Positions 9,321 to 19,565 of a DNA stretch of 28,979 nt are shown in pieces. The stretch comes from Gnetum montanum. Taxonomy: Eukaryota; Streptophyta; Gnetopsida; Gnetales; Gnetaceae. Position numbers and translations under genes: made by a program. The stretch is from positions 1,015,192-1,044,170 of the forward strand of contig MNCI01004262.1 in the NCBI GenBank assembly GCA_015680685.1, written 5' to 3'. Under the pieces are notes generated by a model. That model was not told the DNA's origin and searched no databases. It worked only from the letters and a program-made list of their open reading frames with translations. Position 1 is the stretch's first letter. The number at the start of each line of letters is the position of its first letter.

Positions 9321-9724
9321 NAAAATATTTCTTGGGCAAGGAAGGCGTCCACACAATAAAAGTGAACTAGGATGTTTTTTTCAAGAAGGAGCATCTACAC
9401 AAACTTCATCCCAACAAAAGGCTTCTCCAAAGATTAAAGTGTCAACAAGTACTACATTCCAACTAAGAGAAGTTTCAATGTTTGATCACTTTAACCACAA
9501 TAGAAAGGTTAGATGTTATTATTGTAATAGGTTTTGGCATAAGCAATGGAATTACATTTTAAAATATTATCACATCAACACCTAGTCATATCATAATAGT
9601 CTGTGGTCTTACCCAAATGCAAATGCACCTAGAAAGGAAATCTTGCAGGGCAAAAATGAATGGAGGAAAAATCAAATGGGTAAAGAGAATAGAAAGATGT
9701 GAAGAATCAAGTGAAAAGAAGGTN
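9321..9724. other. Inverted contig copy bounded by single N bases
   Basis: N at 9321 and N at 9724 enclose exactly 402 bases that duplicate 8879-9280 in reverse orientation without a single difference. Everything else here is diverged by roughly 10% or more. A perfect, N-bounded palindromic arm is best explained by a scaffolding or gap-filling error that replaced the missing 5' gag. Confidence 0.9.
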
Positions 9725-9982
9725 ATGAATAGAAAAAGTATCAAAATTTGAAACTTTAGATTACTTACCTCTACTCTTATCTTTTCTACCTAAAATGTTG
9801 CCGATGAGTTGAGTGCATCTATCCAAGATGAATACCAAAACTATGAGCCTCATGCACTTAAATAATTTTTTCAATTGAGCCTTCTAGCATGTAAAGGTGA
9901 TCACATTTAACATTTGTGACTTGATGTATAATCCTCCTATTATTCACTCCTAAGTTATTACACTCAAAACTAGAAGTAACAG
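9725..9982 (-). other. Copia-type 5' leader, decayed
   Basis: This lies between the primer-binding site and the N at 9724. The minus strand would be the untranslated leader and start of gag. A short ATG frame (MLEGSIEKII, then a stop) is visible near 9893, but no gag motif can be recognised. Confidence 0.4.
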
Positions 9983-9994
9983 GCTCTAATACCA
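9983..9994 (-). other. Primer-binding site (initiator Met tRNA type)
   Basis: The minus strand reads TGGTATTAGAGC, one base from the canonical plant TGGTATCAGAGC that pairs with the initiator methionine tRNA. It lies two bases past the CTTCA end of the 5' LTR. This fixes the element's orientation. Confidence 0.92.
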
Positions 9995-9996
9995 CT

Positions 9997-11238
9997 TGAA
10001 GATAAAGAAATTAGAAGGGGGTTTGAATAAGTTTTCTAATTTAAATTACTATAGTCACCAAAATTAAAGATAAATTTTACATGATTCCCCAAATTGGGTA
10101 GGTCCATATTTAGAGGGTAGAAACCATGCATACCTTTGAACTTTGTTTCTTTAAAATGTGGTTTGAAGGACACCATAACCTTTACAAGATTTAAGCTTCA
10201 CTTTGGAGTGTTCTATCATTGCAGAACCATTCAACCTCATAAGGTCCTAATAAGCTTAAAATGTGATTTGAAGGAAACCACATTCTATACAAGATTTTAG
10301 CTCTACACTAGAGTGTTTCATCATTGCAAAATTACTCAACCCTACAAGGTCCCAAAAAGCTCATAATGAGGTTTCTAGGATCCCACAACCTTTACAAAAT
10401 TAAGCTTTTCTTTAGAGTGTTTTGATGCTACAAAACCACTAAATCCCATAGGATCTTAACTAGATTAATACAGATTCCTTCTTGCAAGAAGCACATCAAC
10501 ACCATAGGGCAATAAGAAACAATGTAAAAAGCAAGGAAACAATGTAACTACAATTACAAGACCTTACTAGTTAGGCTCAACTTAGCATACAAACAAGAAA
10601 ATGATGTGATAATGAAGGACATGAGTGCAAGAGCATAGATTAGACAATGATTTATTCAATGTTAATAATATGTTCTTAGTTCTTAAGAACTTGATGTCTT
10701 CTTATAGCTTTGAAGTTTTTGAAAATGGTTCAAAATTCATGAAATGGCTATTCAATGGCTAGTGTAGATGTCTCCTTCAAAGCTAGGATGTCTACTTGAG
10801 AGTTGTCTCAATTTTGGAGAGACATCTCATTCTAAAGTGGGATGTCTCTATAGAGACTTCTCTAAGAAGATGTCTTCTTTTAGATGGAGATGTCTACTGT
10901 TTCTTAGAGACATCTTCTTATGATTACTTTCTTCTTGGAAAAGATGTCTACTTAACTCTTGAACTCTAGTTTTTGAGGCTCTCTTGTTAATTTGGCTTCT
11001 TCTCAATCCTTGGAGCATCTTCATTTGGTTTGTAGTCTTTGGTTTTATTCCATGCTCATTCATGTTCTCATGTAGGCTCATTGGATCTTTACTTTGTCAA
11101 TTTTTTGGAGATTTCATTTTTCTTAAGTCCTTAGTCCTGATATGGAGTTCTTTTTCATGTCTTGTAAACATATTGTCCACAAAAAAACTTATTTATTCTA
11201 CATTTTTCTTAAGGTTTTGACATACTAAAAGGTTAACA
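9997..11238 (-). repeat. 5' LTR of the copia-type element
   Basis: The 1242-bp LTR starts TGTTAACC and ends CTTCA on the minus strand. It pairs with 5362-6623. The TATA-like box is at 10706-10701. The 77-78-codon frames inside it (10848-11081 minus, 10984-11220 plus) are chance frames in LTR sequence. Confidence 0.92.
10765..10955. promoter_or_regulatory. AGATGTCT motif cluster, 5' LTR U3
   Basis: AGATGTCT, GGATGTCT or AGACATCT words recur about eight times between 10765 and 10950, at places matching those in the other LTR and directly upstream of the TATA-like box. Conservation in both LTRs despite overall divergence supports a function when the element was active. Confidence 0.6.
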
Positions 11239-11243
11239 AAATG
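11239..11243. repeat. Target-site duplication, right copy
   Basis: AAATG, identical to 5357-5361, directly after the terminal CA of the 5' LTR at 11237-11238. Confidence 0.85.
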
Positions 11244-13319
11244 CACAAGAAGCTTATCTGAAATGGAGCTTGAAGCCTATTGGAGTTGGTGGGTTTTGTT
11301 TTGTAGTTCAACTCTATGATCCAAGCACTTCCCAACCTCAATTGTTAACATCTTCTTACTAGGTCTCACTTGGATCTATCACTTTGGTGAAGATAGTGTA
11401 AATAGTGGTGTTCAACTCTTGTTACAATAGTACTACACTGAGAGCCTCTAATACTTAGGTAGATACCAATGTGATCCAAAAGTCTTAAAAATGTCAAAAT
11501 GAATGTAAAATATTTAAGGTTACAAAATTTTCTAGGTTGCTAGATTGTAAAAATGTTTAGAACCTAAATGATGTTTTCAAGTTTGGCTTTTATAGGCTTT
11601 GAAATTTTGCAATTAGGGTAAACATTTCTACCATGATTGTTGATAGATTTATGTTTTTTGCAAGTGTTGTAGGTCATAATTCCCAATGTAGTTGACCATA
11701 TATGACAAGTTTTGACATCCTAGGGCCATCAAAACCACACTAGATACTAAAAATAGTAAATGGACTTTTGTGACTATGATGGCTTCACCACACCTATGCT
11801 AGCCTTAGAGAGCTATGCTAGAATTGTTGGAATTGTTTAGAAACATGGTGACTACACTGGCCATGTGAATATTGCTATTAATCTATGATGAATACATTGA
11901 TCATGTTGTTACAACTAGAAACTGTGATGAATATGCTAGCCATAATTAGAAAAATTGAAAACCAAACAACTTAAATGCTAGCCTTGTAGCTCCCACATTG
12001 GGTTTTGTGACAACTATGCTGAGAATTGTTGGGAAATGGAAATTCCAACACCACCAACATTGGGTGTAGGTAGTTCTATCATATTTTAAGCTATAACCCA
12101 TAAACACCCATGAAAATGCCAAATTTGGTGGTCCCTAAGGCATTTTTATCCTTCCCAAGCCCAAATATAGACATGATATTTCTTTTTCTACTTGGGAAGT
12201 AAGGCAATAGCAACTTTTGAGGAATTTTTCAACCCCAAAGCGATAATTTATGTAAGATTGTAGCTCATGGACCATAAAACTCACATTTACAATAGAATCA
12301 TACCTCAAATTGACTAGTGAAGGTTTATAGGTTACAACATGAATTTTCTAGGTGGTGTTTCATTGGCCCTTCTTTGTTGATGTTTGTAAGATTGACCTGA
12401 GAGACATTGACAAATAATACAAAACACCATTGTAGGTCAATCACCAACATTTCCTCTCTACACTTGATTCAATAGTATTGAACCATATAGAAGATTGCTG
12501 GTGATAATAGTGTAAGGTTATGATGAGATGATATAGGATAAATGTCATATTTAGCTATAAGAAAATGATTATAAGGGTTAATAATGAGTTCCATATGTTG
12601 ACATCATGGCTACCATTATGACAATGACATGTTAAATGATCAATAAGATCTTTAGACTTTGTGCTTCTAAGTGTTGGTCCTTAGTAGTGTTTTCAAGGAA
12701 CCATAGTTCACTCCAAGGTTTCTTAGGTTGTTAGGCTTCTCCATTTGTATGTTTGGAGGCATTGATCTATCTCTTGGTCCTCATTTTTTATGGGATGAAA
12801 ACCTCTTTGGATTTCATTACCAAGGCTAGATTTGATTTGGTTTCCCATTGAATGAGATGTGTTACATCCAATAATCTTGATGATGGAGCATGATGAAGGA
12901 GATGTCGAATGGCCACAATGCATTAATGTCAAAAATAGATCAACATTATTATTTGGGGTAAGGAAGGTCATAATCAAGTTGTGGGATTGGGTTCTATTGG
13001 AAGTAATGTCAAGTAGGAATTATCATACAAGCACTCTTGGTACAATAGGATATACCAAATCCTACACATCAAGATCACATGATAACCTATCACTATAATG
13101 AGTTTTACCTTCACAATGACTCCATGCTTCATCTTGCAAGCACAACTCCAAGATGATAAGAAGAAAAGACCAAGAATACATGTTGTTATAATATAATGCA
13201 TAGGGTCATATGAGAGAATTAGCAAATTAGGCCACTGAAGGTCACAATCATTACACCTAGAAGGGATTTGTATATTGCACTATAGATATTACAAAGTCTT
13301 TTAGTCCACTTGTTGTGCA
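11244..13319 (-). repeat. R2 repeat, right part (LTR-like)
   Basis: The main body of R2. 12395-13319 matches 3941-5054 of R1, 12340-12410 matches 1960-2024, and 11580-12370 matches the inverted R3 copy (26560-27560). The segment TGTTGGAATTTCCATTT, read on minus near 12040, is shared with R3 near 26930. The minus strand carries CTATAAAAGCC at 11595-11588. The right end (GTGCA, 13319) lies about 120 bp past the end of the gypsy pol, where a 3' LTR would start. A clear polypurine tract is not seen at 13320, so LTR status is inferred. Frames at 12723-13225 on either strand lack any domain. Confidence 0.6.
11588..11595 (-). promoter_or_regulatory. TATA box in R2
   Basis: The minus strand reads GCCTATAAAAGCCAAACTTG. 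The aligned position in R3 reads CCCTATAAAAATCCAATG on plus. Conservation of CTATAAAA in two otherwise diverged copies supports a real LTR promoter. Confidence 0.6.
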
Positions 13320-13434
13320 AAAAGAGGTAAAGAAAGGAATACTAGCTTACTTGTTATTGGTTACTATGGTTTTGGATATCAATGTTGATGCCTTTAAAGA
13401 AAGCATGTTAGATGTAATAAAGTTTAAGGTAGGA

Positions 13435-14560
13435 ATGATTAATTGGATTGGCCAATTCATTCCCATCCATGTTTTCTATTCTAAAGGCTCTATTGCCATA
13501 GGCCTTAGTGATTAAGAAAGGCCCTTTCTAGTTGGTTGAGAATTTGTTTTCATGCTCACAAATAGCTTTGAGGACCAAGTATCCTTCCTTGATCTTTCAT
13601 TTGTTCAGGTCATGGCAATGCTATTATTTCTACCTCTTCTAGTATCTCTCAATGTGAGTCAGTGTATATACCCATTACTCGTTTACAAAGTCCAAGTCCA
13701 TGATATGTAACTCCTTGTTATGTTTATCATCAATGAAGTCTAATAGAGCTAGTTGAAGTGATAGGACCTATAATTCAATAGGAAAATTAGCTTCAGAACC
13801 ATAAACTAGGCTATATGGGGTTACACAAGTTGTAGTCCAATAGGTTTTTTAATACGTCCAAATCACATGGGCAAGTTGCTCATGCCATTTGGGTTTTTTA
13901 TTATTTATCATATTTTTAAGCATGTTTATGATGGCCTTATTTCTAGCTTCAGCTTGTCCATTGGATTGAGGGTAGTATAGTGATGAAAATAAATTTTTAA
14001 TAACTAGGTCTTGATAAAAGGTTTTCATTTCTTAGCTACTAAATTGTGGTTCATTATCTGTGACTATGGTCATAGGTATGCCAAAATGGGCTACTATGTT
14101 ATCTAGTATAAATCTATAGAATCATTGAGACATTTTCTTCCTTAAGGAAATGGCTTCAACCCACTTTTTTAAGTACTTGTTTGTAGTGATGATAAAGCTA
14201 TTCTTTGTGGAAAAATTTGGCATTATAAGTCCAATAATGTCCAACTCCCATCATTGAAATGACCAAGTTATTTAAGAAGTATGTAACTCAGTTGGTGGCA
14301 TGTGTATTAGGTTACTATGACATTGATAAGTATTCCAAGTTTTAACCTTCTGTAGACAATCATTTTTCATGTAGTTCTAGTAATAACCTAGCTATATAAT
14401 CTTGGCAACCATAGCTCTAGGTTCTATATGTCCTTTACATATGCCCTCATGAACTTGCTTAAGGACTATGTGGGCTCTAGTTTTACCTAAGAACACTAAT
14501 AATATGCTATCATAGGACCATTGACATAATGTATTATTACCTATGATGACGTAATACGTT
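13435..14560 (-). pseudogene. Tat/Athila-like gypsy integrase relic
   Basis: Integrase inserts the element cDNA into the host genome. In order on the minus strand: the zinc-binding region (HEGICKGH, then QLGYYWNYMKNDC; the last pair retains only one Cys, in TYQCH), the catalytic core (WELDIIG, FILDNIVAHFGIP, VTDNEPQF, PQSNGQAEARNK, YSLVYGSEA), then GPFLITKAYGNRAFRI and WANPIN near the end. The catalytic Asp at 14056-14058 and Glu at 13948-13950 are in the same frame with 35 residues between, the canonical D-X35-E, and the first Asp is present in WELDIIG. Several stops and at least one frameshift disable it. It is the last domain of the pol that starts near 16925. Confidence 0.9.
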
Positions 14561-14689
14561 TATCTTTTATATACAATGTCTTTTTGAGAAGTAGTCCAAG
14601 CCTTGTGGAGATTCACCATGCATAAGCTAAAATCTGATATCTTCATACCATTCCCTCAGAGGGGTGGTACTGAAGAAGGCTATAGAGTT

Positions 14690-15160
14690 TTTTTCAGTGT
14701 TCAATGTGATGGGAATAGCATAGATCATGGTTAAGAAGGGTAACTTACTAAACACATTAGGTGTCATACTCAGGGCTAAGGTCATAATGGCATTAGCTAG
14801 CATGTTCTTGGTTTGGGGTACATGTTGGATACTAACATCTATGAATTATGGCATTAATTTCTTTCCTAAGTCATAGAAAGATTGCAAACATTTGGCTTTG
14901 CACATGTAAACCTCTATTACTTGGTTAAACACAAGTTATGAATCACCTTTAATCATCAAATGCTTTATTCCTTGGTCATGGACTACCATTATTACCATAA
15001 TCAACCTTTCATATTGCACCATATTGTTGGTACATGGGAATTTGAAAAAATAGGAAAAAAGTTATATTTCACTAGAAGGTGATGTTATGATGGTAGTAGC
15101 ACTAGCCCCATGGGTATTTGAGGCTCCATCACTGTGCATAATTGCCTCATAGTCCTTAGG
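14690..15160 (-). pseudogene. Second (archaeal-type) RNase H relic
   Basis: An additional RNase H between the ordinary RNase H and integrase is a hallmark of the Tat lineage. The frame shows HSDGASNTHG, then NNMVQYERLI, then MIKGDS followed by a stop and LVFNQVIEVY. Its presumed D-E-D residues are all kept (Asp 15128-15130, Glu 15008-15010, Asp 14942-14944), although the protein is broken by stops. It removes RNA from RNA-DNA hybrids during replication. Confidence 0.8.
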
Positions 15161-15620
15161 TAATTTTCTCATAATGTTGATATTCTCATTAGGAAATTTA
15201 GGATCTATAGCTATGTGGTCTTCCACTAGTGAGATAGTAAGTTGTGTGGCTATCACTTAGCCTTTCGTTGATGCTTGGGAGACATAATGTAGATCAAATT
15301 CAACTATTATGGCTTTCTAATGGGTTATACAACTACTCTCGTAGATATTGGTTGTTATGGCTCTAAGTACATTGTCCTTGCAAATGACATTGACCTAGCT
15401 CCTAAGGAGGTAGTGTTACCACCTCTTCAATGAGAAGACTAGGGTTAGAAAATACTTATCTACTTTAGTGTATTAGTTCTCATGGGTAATTATTGCATGA
15501 CTTAGGTAGTATAGATGTAGCTCTACTCCATCCTTTCATTTCATATAAAGTAGAGAGGCAATGGATGAGTCAAAGATAGCAACGTAGATGTAAAAAGGTT
15601 TATCCTTTTATTGGGGATAG
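15062..15620 (-). pseudogene. Gypsy RNase H and tether relic
   Basis: The ordinary RNase H of the Tat-like pol. Near 15600 the frame reads KPFYIYVAIFDSSIASLLYM, then VELHLYYLSHA, KVDKYFLTLVFSLKR and FDLHYVSQASTKG. It continues into IATQLTISLVEDH and IDPKFPNENI, the linker typical of these elements (compare IADHLA...PIDTEFPDE). The linker leads into the second RNase H. Stops occur after LLYMK and elsewhere. Confidence 0.82.
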
Positions 15621-15699
15621 ACCTTGTGTAGTTATGCTAACTCTTAATGTTTTCAAAGACTTCTTGGCATTGAGTCATCCACTCATAGTGAAATCATTT

Positions 15700-16925
15700 C
15701 TTAAGTAAGTATTGCATAGGTTATAACTTATCTGTAAGCCTAGCGATAAACCTATGAATAAATTATAATTTGCCTTAAGACCCCCAAAGCTCCTTAAGGT
15801 TGGTTGGTGCTACCAAGTTAGATATGACCTTAAAATTATTAGAATCAACACATATTCCTACTTTGGATACTACAAAGCCAAGAATTTTACTAGTTTTGGT
15901 GCCAAAGGCACACTTCTTAGGGTTAAGCCTAAGCTCATATTTGAGACATCATTTCAACACAAGGTCAAGGTCATGTGCATGATCATTGTTCACTTTGGAC
16001 TTAACAACTATATTGTCTATGTAGTCATTGAGCAATCCTAGCATATAATTACTAATGATATACATCATCAATCTTTGGTAGGTTGCTTTTACTTTCCTTA
16101 GGCCAAAGGGCATGTGGTGTAACAGAAGGTACCTCAAGGGATCATGAAGGTCATGCAAAATTGATGTTTTACATTAATCCTAATTTGTTTATATCCTAAG
16201 AACCCATCCATGAAGGATAATAAGGCATGTATATCCATAGTATTGATAAGTTGTTCAATACTAGGCAAAGAAAAATCATCTTTGATGGTTGCCTTATTCA
16301 AGTCTCAAAAATTGATATAGATGCATATACTTCCATTTTTCTTAGTGACTACCACTATGTTGGATACCCATTCTATGTAATTGACAACTCAAATGAAACT
16401 AGCCTGATATAGTTTTGTGATTTCATTATGGGTAACCAGGGCCAAATCTAGTCTAATCTTACAAATCTTTTACTTAATTGGTTTTATACTAGGATTGAGT
16501 ATGATGTTATGTTGCACTATGCATGGCTCAAGACCTAGAATATCTTCATATGACCAAGAAAATGTCTTAATGTTATTTTGGAGGACCTTGACGATGTCTT
16601 GAGCCTGTTGAGGTTCCATTGAAGAACTTAGTTTTAGTGTTTTCTCCTCACCATTGTGTGTCATGATAGGAACCTCAACTAGAGAGTCTTCAATAATTTT
16701 GCTAGCCTTAAGGTCAAGTGTTTTAAATAGATTTTCAAGACATTCTAGGGGTTTCTCTATAGAGGCTATGTGGTCAACTAGACTCTTAGGCTCAAGATCT
16801 AGGTAAGTAAGGTTAATGCATCTTTCAACATTATCATAAGGCCCATTTAGACTCAAAGGTATACTGAATTGCTCCCAAGTATCCATACTTCAATCTTGTA
16901 GATCAACCATTAGCACATTAAGTGA
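15700..16925 (-). pseudogene. Tat/Athila-like gypsy reverse transcriptase relic
   Basis: The RT copies element RNA into DNA. The best open part (16470-16886, 138 residues) holds the spacer before RT and its start, IKTFSWSYEDILGLEP and LNPSIKPIK. Then follow WVSNIVVVTKKNGSICICIN, DLNKATIKDDFSLPSIEQL and LLSFMDGFLGYKQI with catalytic Asp at 16206-16208. After a frameshift come HMPFGLRKVKATYQRLM and YIDNIVVKSK, where the YVDD box has lost its second Asp (16011-16023). The C-terminal part includes LGLNPKKCAFGTKT. Protease and gag are not found upstream. The following tract (16926-17785) is low-complexity. The element's 5' end is therefore missing or unrecognisable. Confidence 0.92.
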
Positions 16926-17785
16926 CACATATGTGATAAAATAAGCAACTAATGGCAAAATAAAGAAAAATACTTTAGCAATAGCCAAAATGTGCCAAAA
17001 TAAAGGCCAAGAAAGGTTTAGACAAGGCCACTTAAAGGTTACTAAAGGTAGCTAAAGACAAATGAGGTGAAATAGAGGCTAGATAAGGTCAAATGAAGGG
17101 CAAAATATGGTATAATTGAGTCAAATGAAGGATAAATGATGATTAAAATTCATTTGATGATGTTAAGTAAGGACCAAACATGGTCAATAGAGGTCATATA
17201 AGTGAATTTAAAGGTGGACAAGGTGAAGCAAAGGCTAAAGAGCATGAAATGAGGCTAAACCAAGGTCAAATGTTGGTCAATTAAGGTCAAATGGTTGTCT
17301 AATGATGGTCAAGCACCATCAAACAAGGTTGAAAAGGGCTAAAACATAGTTACTAGAGGACATAGAGGATAGGATTAGGTAGATGGGGTAAATTAAGAGG
17401 CTAACTAACATGGAACAAAGCCACATGGTAGCCAAATGAGGTCAAATGGAGCTCAAATGATGATTGAATCCCACCCAATGATGTTCTAGAGGGTAAAATA
17501 AGGTCATAGTGATAAAAATGATAGTTTTCTAAGGTTAAATAAAATAAGGTCATAGTTTTCTAAGGTTAAATGATGGTAAATGATAAAAACATTTGGTGGG
17601 ACAAGGCTAAATGATGTTAAAATGATAAAAATGAAGCCAAATAACATCAAATTATATGGCAACAAAGGTCAATAATGCATACCAATGTCAAACTAAGTTG
17701 AAATATAGTGAAATAAGTTCAAACCAATCAAGGTAGAAAACCTATGGTAAAACATGGTTAATATTGGTCAATCAAGATTAGATTT
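16926..17785. repeat. Purine-biased degenerate repeat tract
   Basis: No gene. The plus strand is rich in A and G and built from loose repeats of AAGGTCAAATGA-like words (GGTCAAATG, GGTCAA, CTAAATGATG) at irregular 10-30-bp spacing. A 20-bp word, ATAGTTTTCTAAGGTTAAAT, is repeated exactly at 17521 and 17552. It sits where the 5' coding part of the minus-strand gypsy element should be. Confidence 0.65.
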
Positions 17786-19565
17786 TGCAAATTTTAGACA
17801 TTAGTAAGCCATGGTATTGGTCTACAAGGTTGAAAACTGAATTTGGACACTTGTTAAGGTCTTTTGGAGGCAATTTGAAGTCAAAATTGAGACCTTTTAT
17901 TGTGACTATGTTGGGCCCAACTAGGCCTATAGTGACCTATGTAGTTGGGATAGGTTGTAGTGTAGTTGATGTTAGTAGATGGTTTTCCAAGTTTGTTATG
18001 GCTAGTTTTGGGATCCTCATGGTCTTTATGGCTAGTGTAGTGGACCAAGATTGGATATTGATGAATTTTGACATTATTTTGATCTTCTAGAGGCTATAGA
18101 TGGTGTGAATACTGGTGACTACAATGGAACTATGCTGGCTACCATAATCCTAGAGTAGATGCATGGGAAAAGTAGTTGTGTGAGGTCTTAGAGTTGAAAT
18201 AGGTGTTTCATTAGCTTACCAGGGTAGCATCAGATCCTAGAGAGGCTAAAGAGGCCATTTGGAAGTTAAAGTAGACAACTAAAGGTGTAGTTTTGGCATC
18301 AACACCTCATGACTACACTAGCCAACATAGTTAAAGATTGGTTTAGCATAGCGGAGCCAAAACCTAGGCTTTTCATGGTGTTTCCATAGTGGTACTACAC
18401 TATTCAATTTAGTTTCAGGCTTCCTTAGTATAGTTCCAATGTGGAAATGGGATTTGGTTTGCTTTTGTTCCAACGTTTTCTGGTACAAGGTCACCAGAGG
18501 CTTTGAGGAAGTGTAAAGGCCAAGATATGTCAACTTGAAGGATATTTATGATTTTTAGTTGTCCATCCTCACCCAACTATGTTGGGACTATGCTAACCAT
18601 TATAGTCCTAGCCATTCCTAGCATAGTGTGAAGTTGGAAGTAGGAATTATTCCATTTTCACTTGGTTTTCTTGTATTTTAGGATTATCAGAGACTTTGGG
18701 GTTCAAAGTGGATCATTTTGGAGGCTATTTTAGCTTTTGGTCTTCATCTCTTGTTCAAATACATTGGGATTATACTATCCATTATAGTTGAGATCTTCCC
18801 TAGTGTAGTCCATGTAAAAGAAATGATCTTTGGTTCTTTTTTATCATTCTTGTGTAGTTTTAGAGCTATCAAAGGTTTTGAGTAGGTTTTGGTGTAGGGT
18901 GTAATAATTCTAGAGTTAATCAATACTTTTTTTTGCTTGTGGAAGACATTATCCTACTTGGGACTATACTAGCTAGCATAGTCAAGCTACTAGCTAGCAT
19001 AGTCAAGCTACTAGCTAGCATAGTTACTCAAAAATAGTAAGTGTTGATATGATTTTTGGCTTTTCTTGGTGTTTGGTGGTTTCTTCTATTAAATCCTAGT
19101 TTCTTGTTTTGGACATAAAGCTTTGGGTTTAAAAATGGCATGGATTGGTGCCAACATAGTTACCATGAAAAAGTTAAAATCCAAGTGTATTAGGATTTTT
19201 ATTGGCTTGTTGGAGAGGCACCTAGTGGGGCCCATCTTAAGTTTGAATTATTAAACAAACTATTTTCTCACCAAACTAGCATAGTCCTACCTTCTAATTG
19301 TGTTCATGAAGTTAAGTGATACTTGTACAAGTGTTTTTGGAAGCTAGGGTTTTGGTGATCATCACATAAGCTTGGGATTGGTTACCACATTAAAACTTTA
19401 CATAAACAAAATTCCTCTCCTCACTTCCAACCTGCAATGCCTAGTATCAAAACTATGTTCCTATTCTTTCTTCAAACACACCTATCCCCAACATAATCTA
19501 GCCATCCTACACCATGGAGGTAATGTAGTTGCTACAAGAGGTTTAGAAGTTTGAAGATCCTATCA
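17786..19565. repeat. Degenerate repeat field
   Basis: No recognisable gene; the 101-codon plus frame at 17785-18090 and the 71-codon minus frame at 18318-18533 show no domain. Segments of the form GGGACTATRCTARCCATTATAG recur at about 18585, 18767 and 18953, 182-194 bp apart, with looser forms near 18118 and 18305. GACTACACTAGCC-like words also occur in R2 and R3. A 5' LTR ending at TATCA (19565) is possible, since a primer-site-like TGGCACCACTTG follows, but its start was not found. Confidence 0.4.
18968..19024. repeat. 21-bp tandem repeat, 2.7 copies
   Basis: ACTAGCTAGCATAGTCAAGCT-type unit with exact period 21 bp, starting at 18968, 18989 and 19010. Copies are identical, so this is a young expansion within a decayed field. 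Each unit contains the palindrome CTAGCTAG. Confidence 0.92.

Larger units (their letters stand above)
5362..11238 (-). mobile_element. Complete, decayed copia-type LTR element
   Basis: A full retrotransposon layout can be read on the minus strand: 5' LTR (11238-9997), primer-binding site (9994-9983), gag fragment (9320-9017), polypurine tract (6637-6624), 3' LTR (6623-5362) and matching AAATG target duplications. The LTRs differ at about 15 of 111 positions in the segment I compared (5441-5551 with its partner), so the insertion is old. The interior after gag is only ~2.4 kb and shows no recognisable protease, integrase or RT, so it was non-autonomous or has lost pol. Its centre contains a likely assembly artifact (8879-9723). 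Assignment to Ty1/copia rests on the gag motif and initiator-Met primer site. Confidence 0.88.

Noticed and set aside
9321-9394. N-terminal 25 residues of the 125-codon minus frame (9017-9394)
   Set aside because: They come from the inverted, N-bounded arm read antisense. The real gag sequence begins only at 9320.
12723-13225. Overlapping frames of 79-84 codons on both strands
   Set aside because: Both lie in R2 non-coding repeat. Neither is conserved in R1, and no motif is present.
13315-13515. 66-codon plus frame
   Set aside because: Antisense shadow of the integrase C terminus, which reads WANPIN on the minus strand.
15800-16602. Plus frames of 60-61 codons at 15800, 16227 and 16417
   Set aside because: Antisense to the reverse transcriptase, whose motifs are clear on minus.
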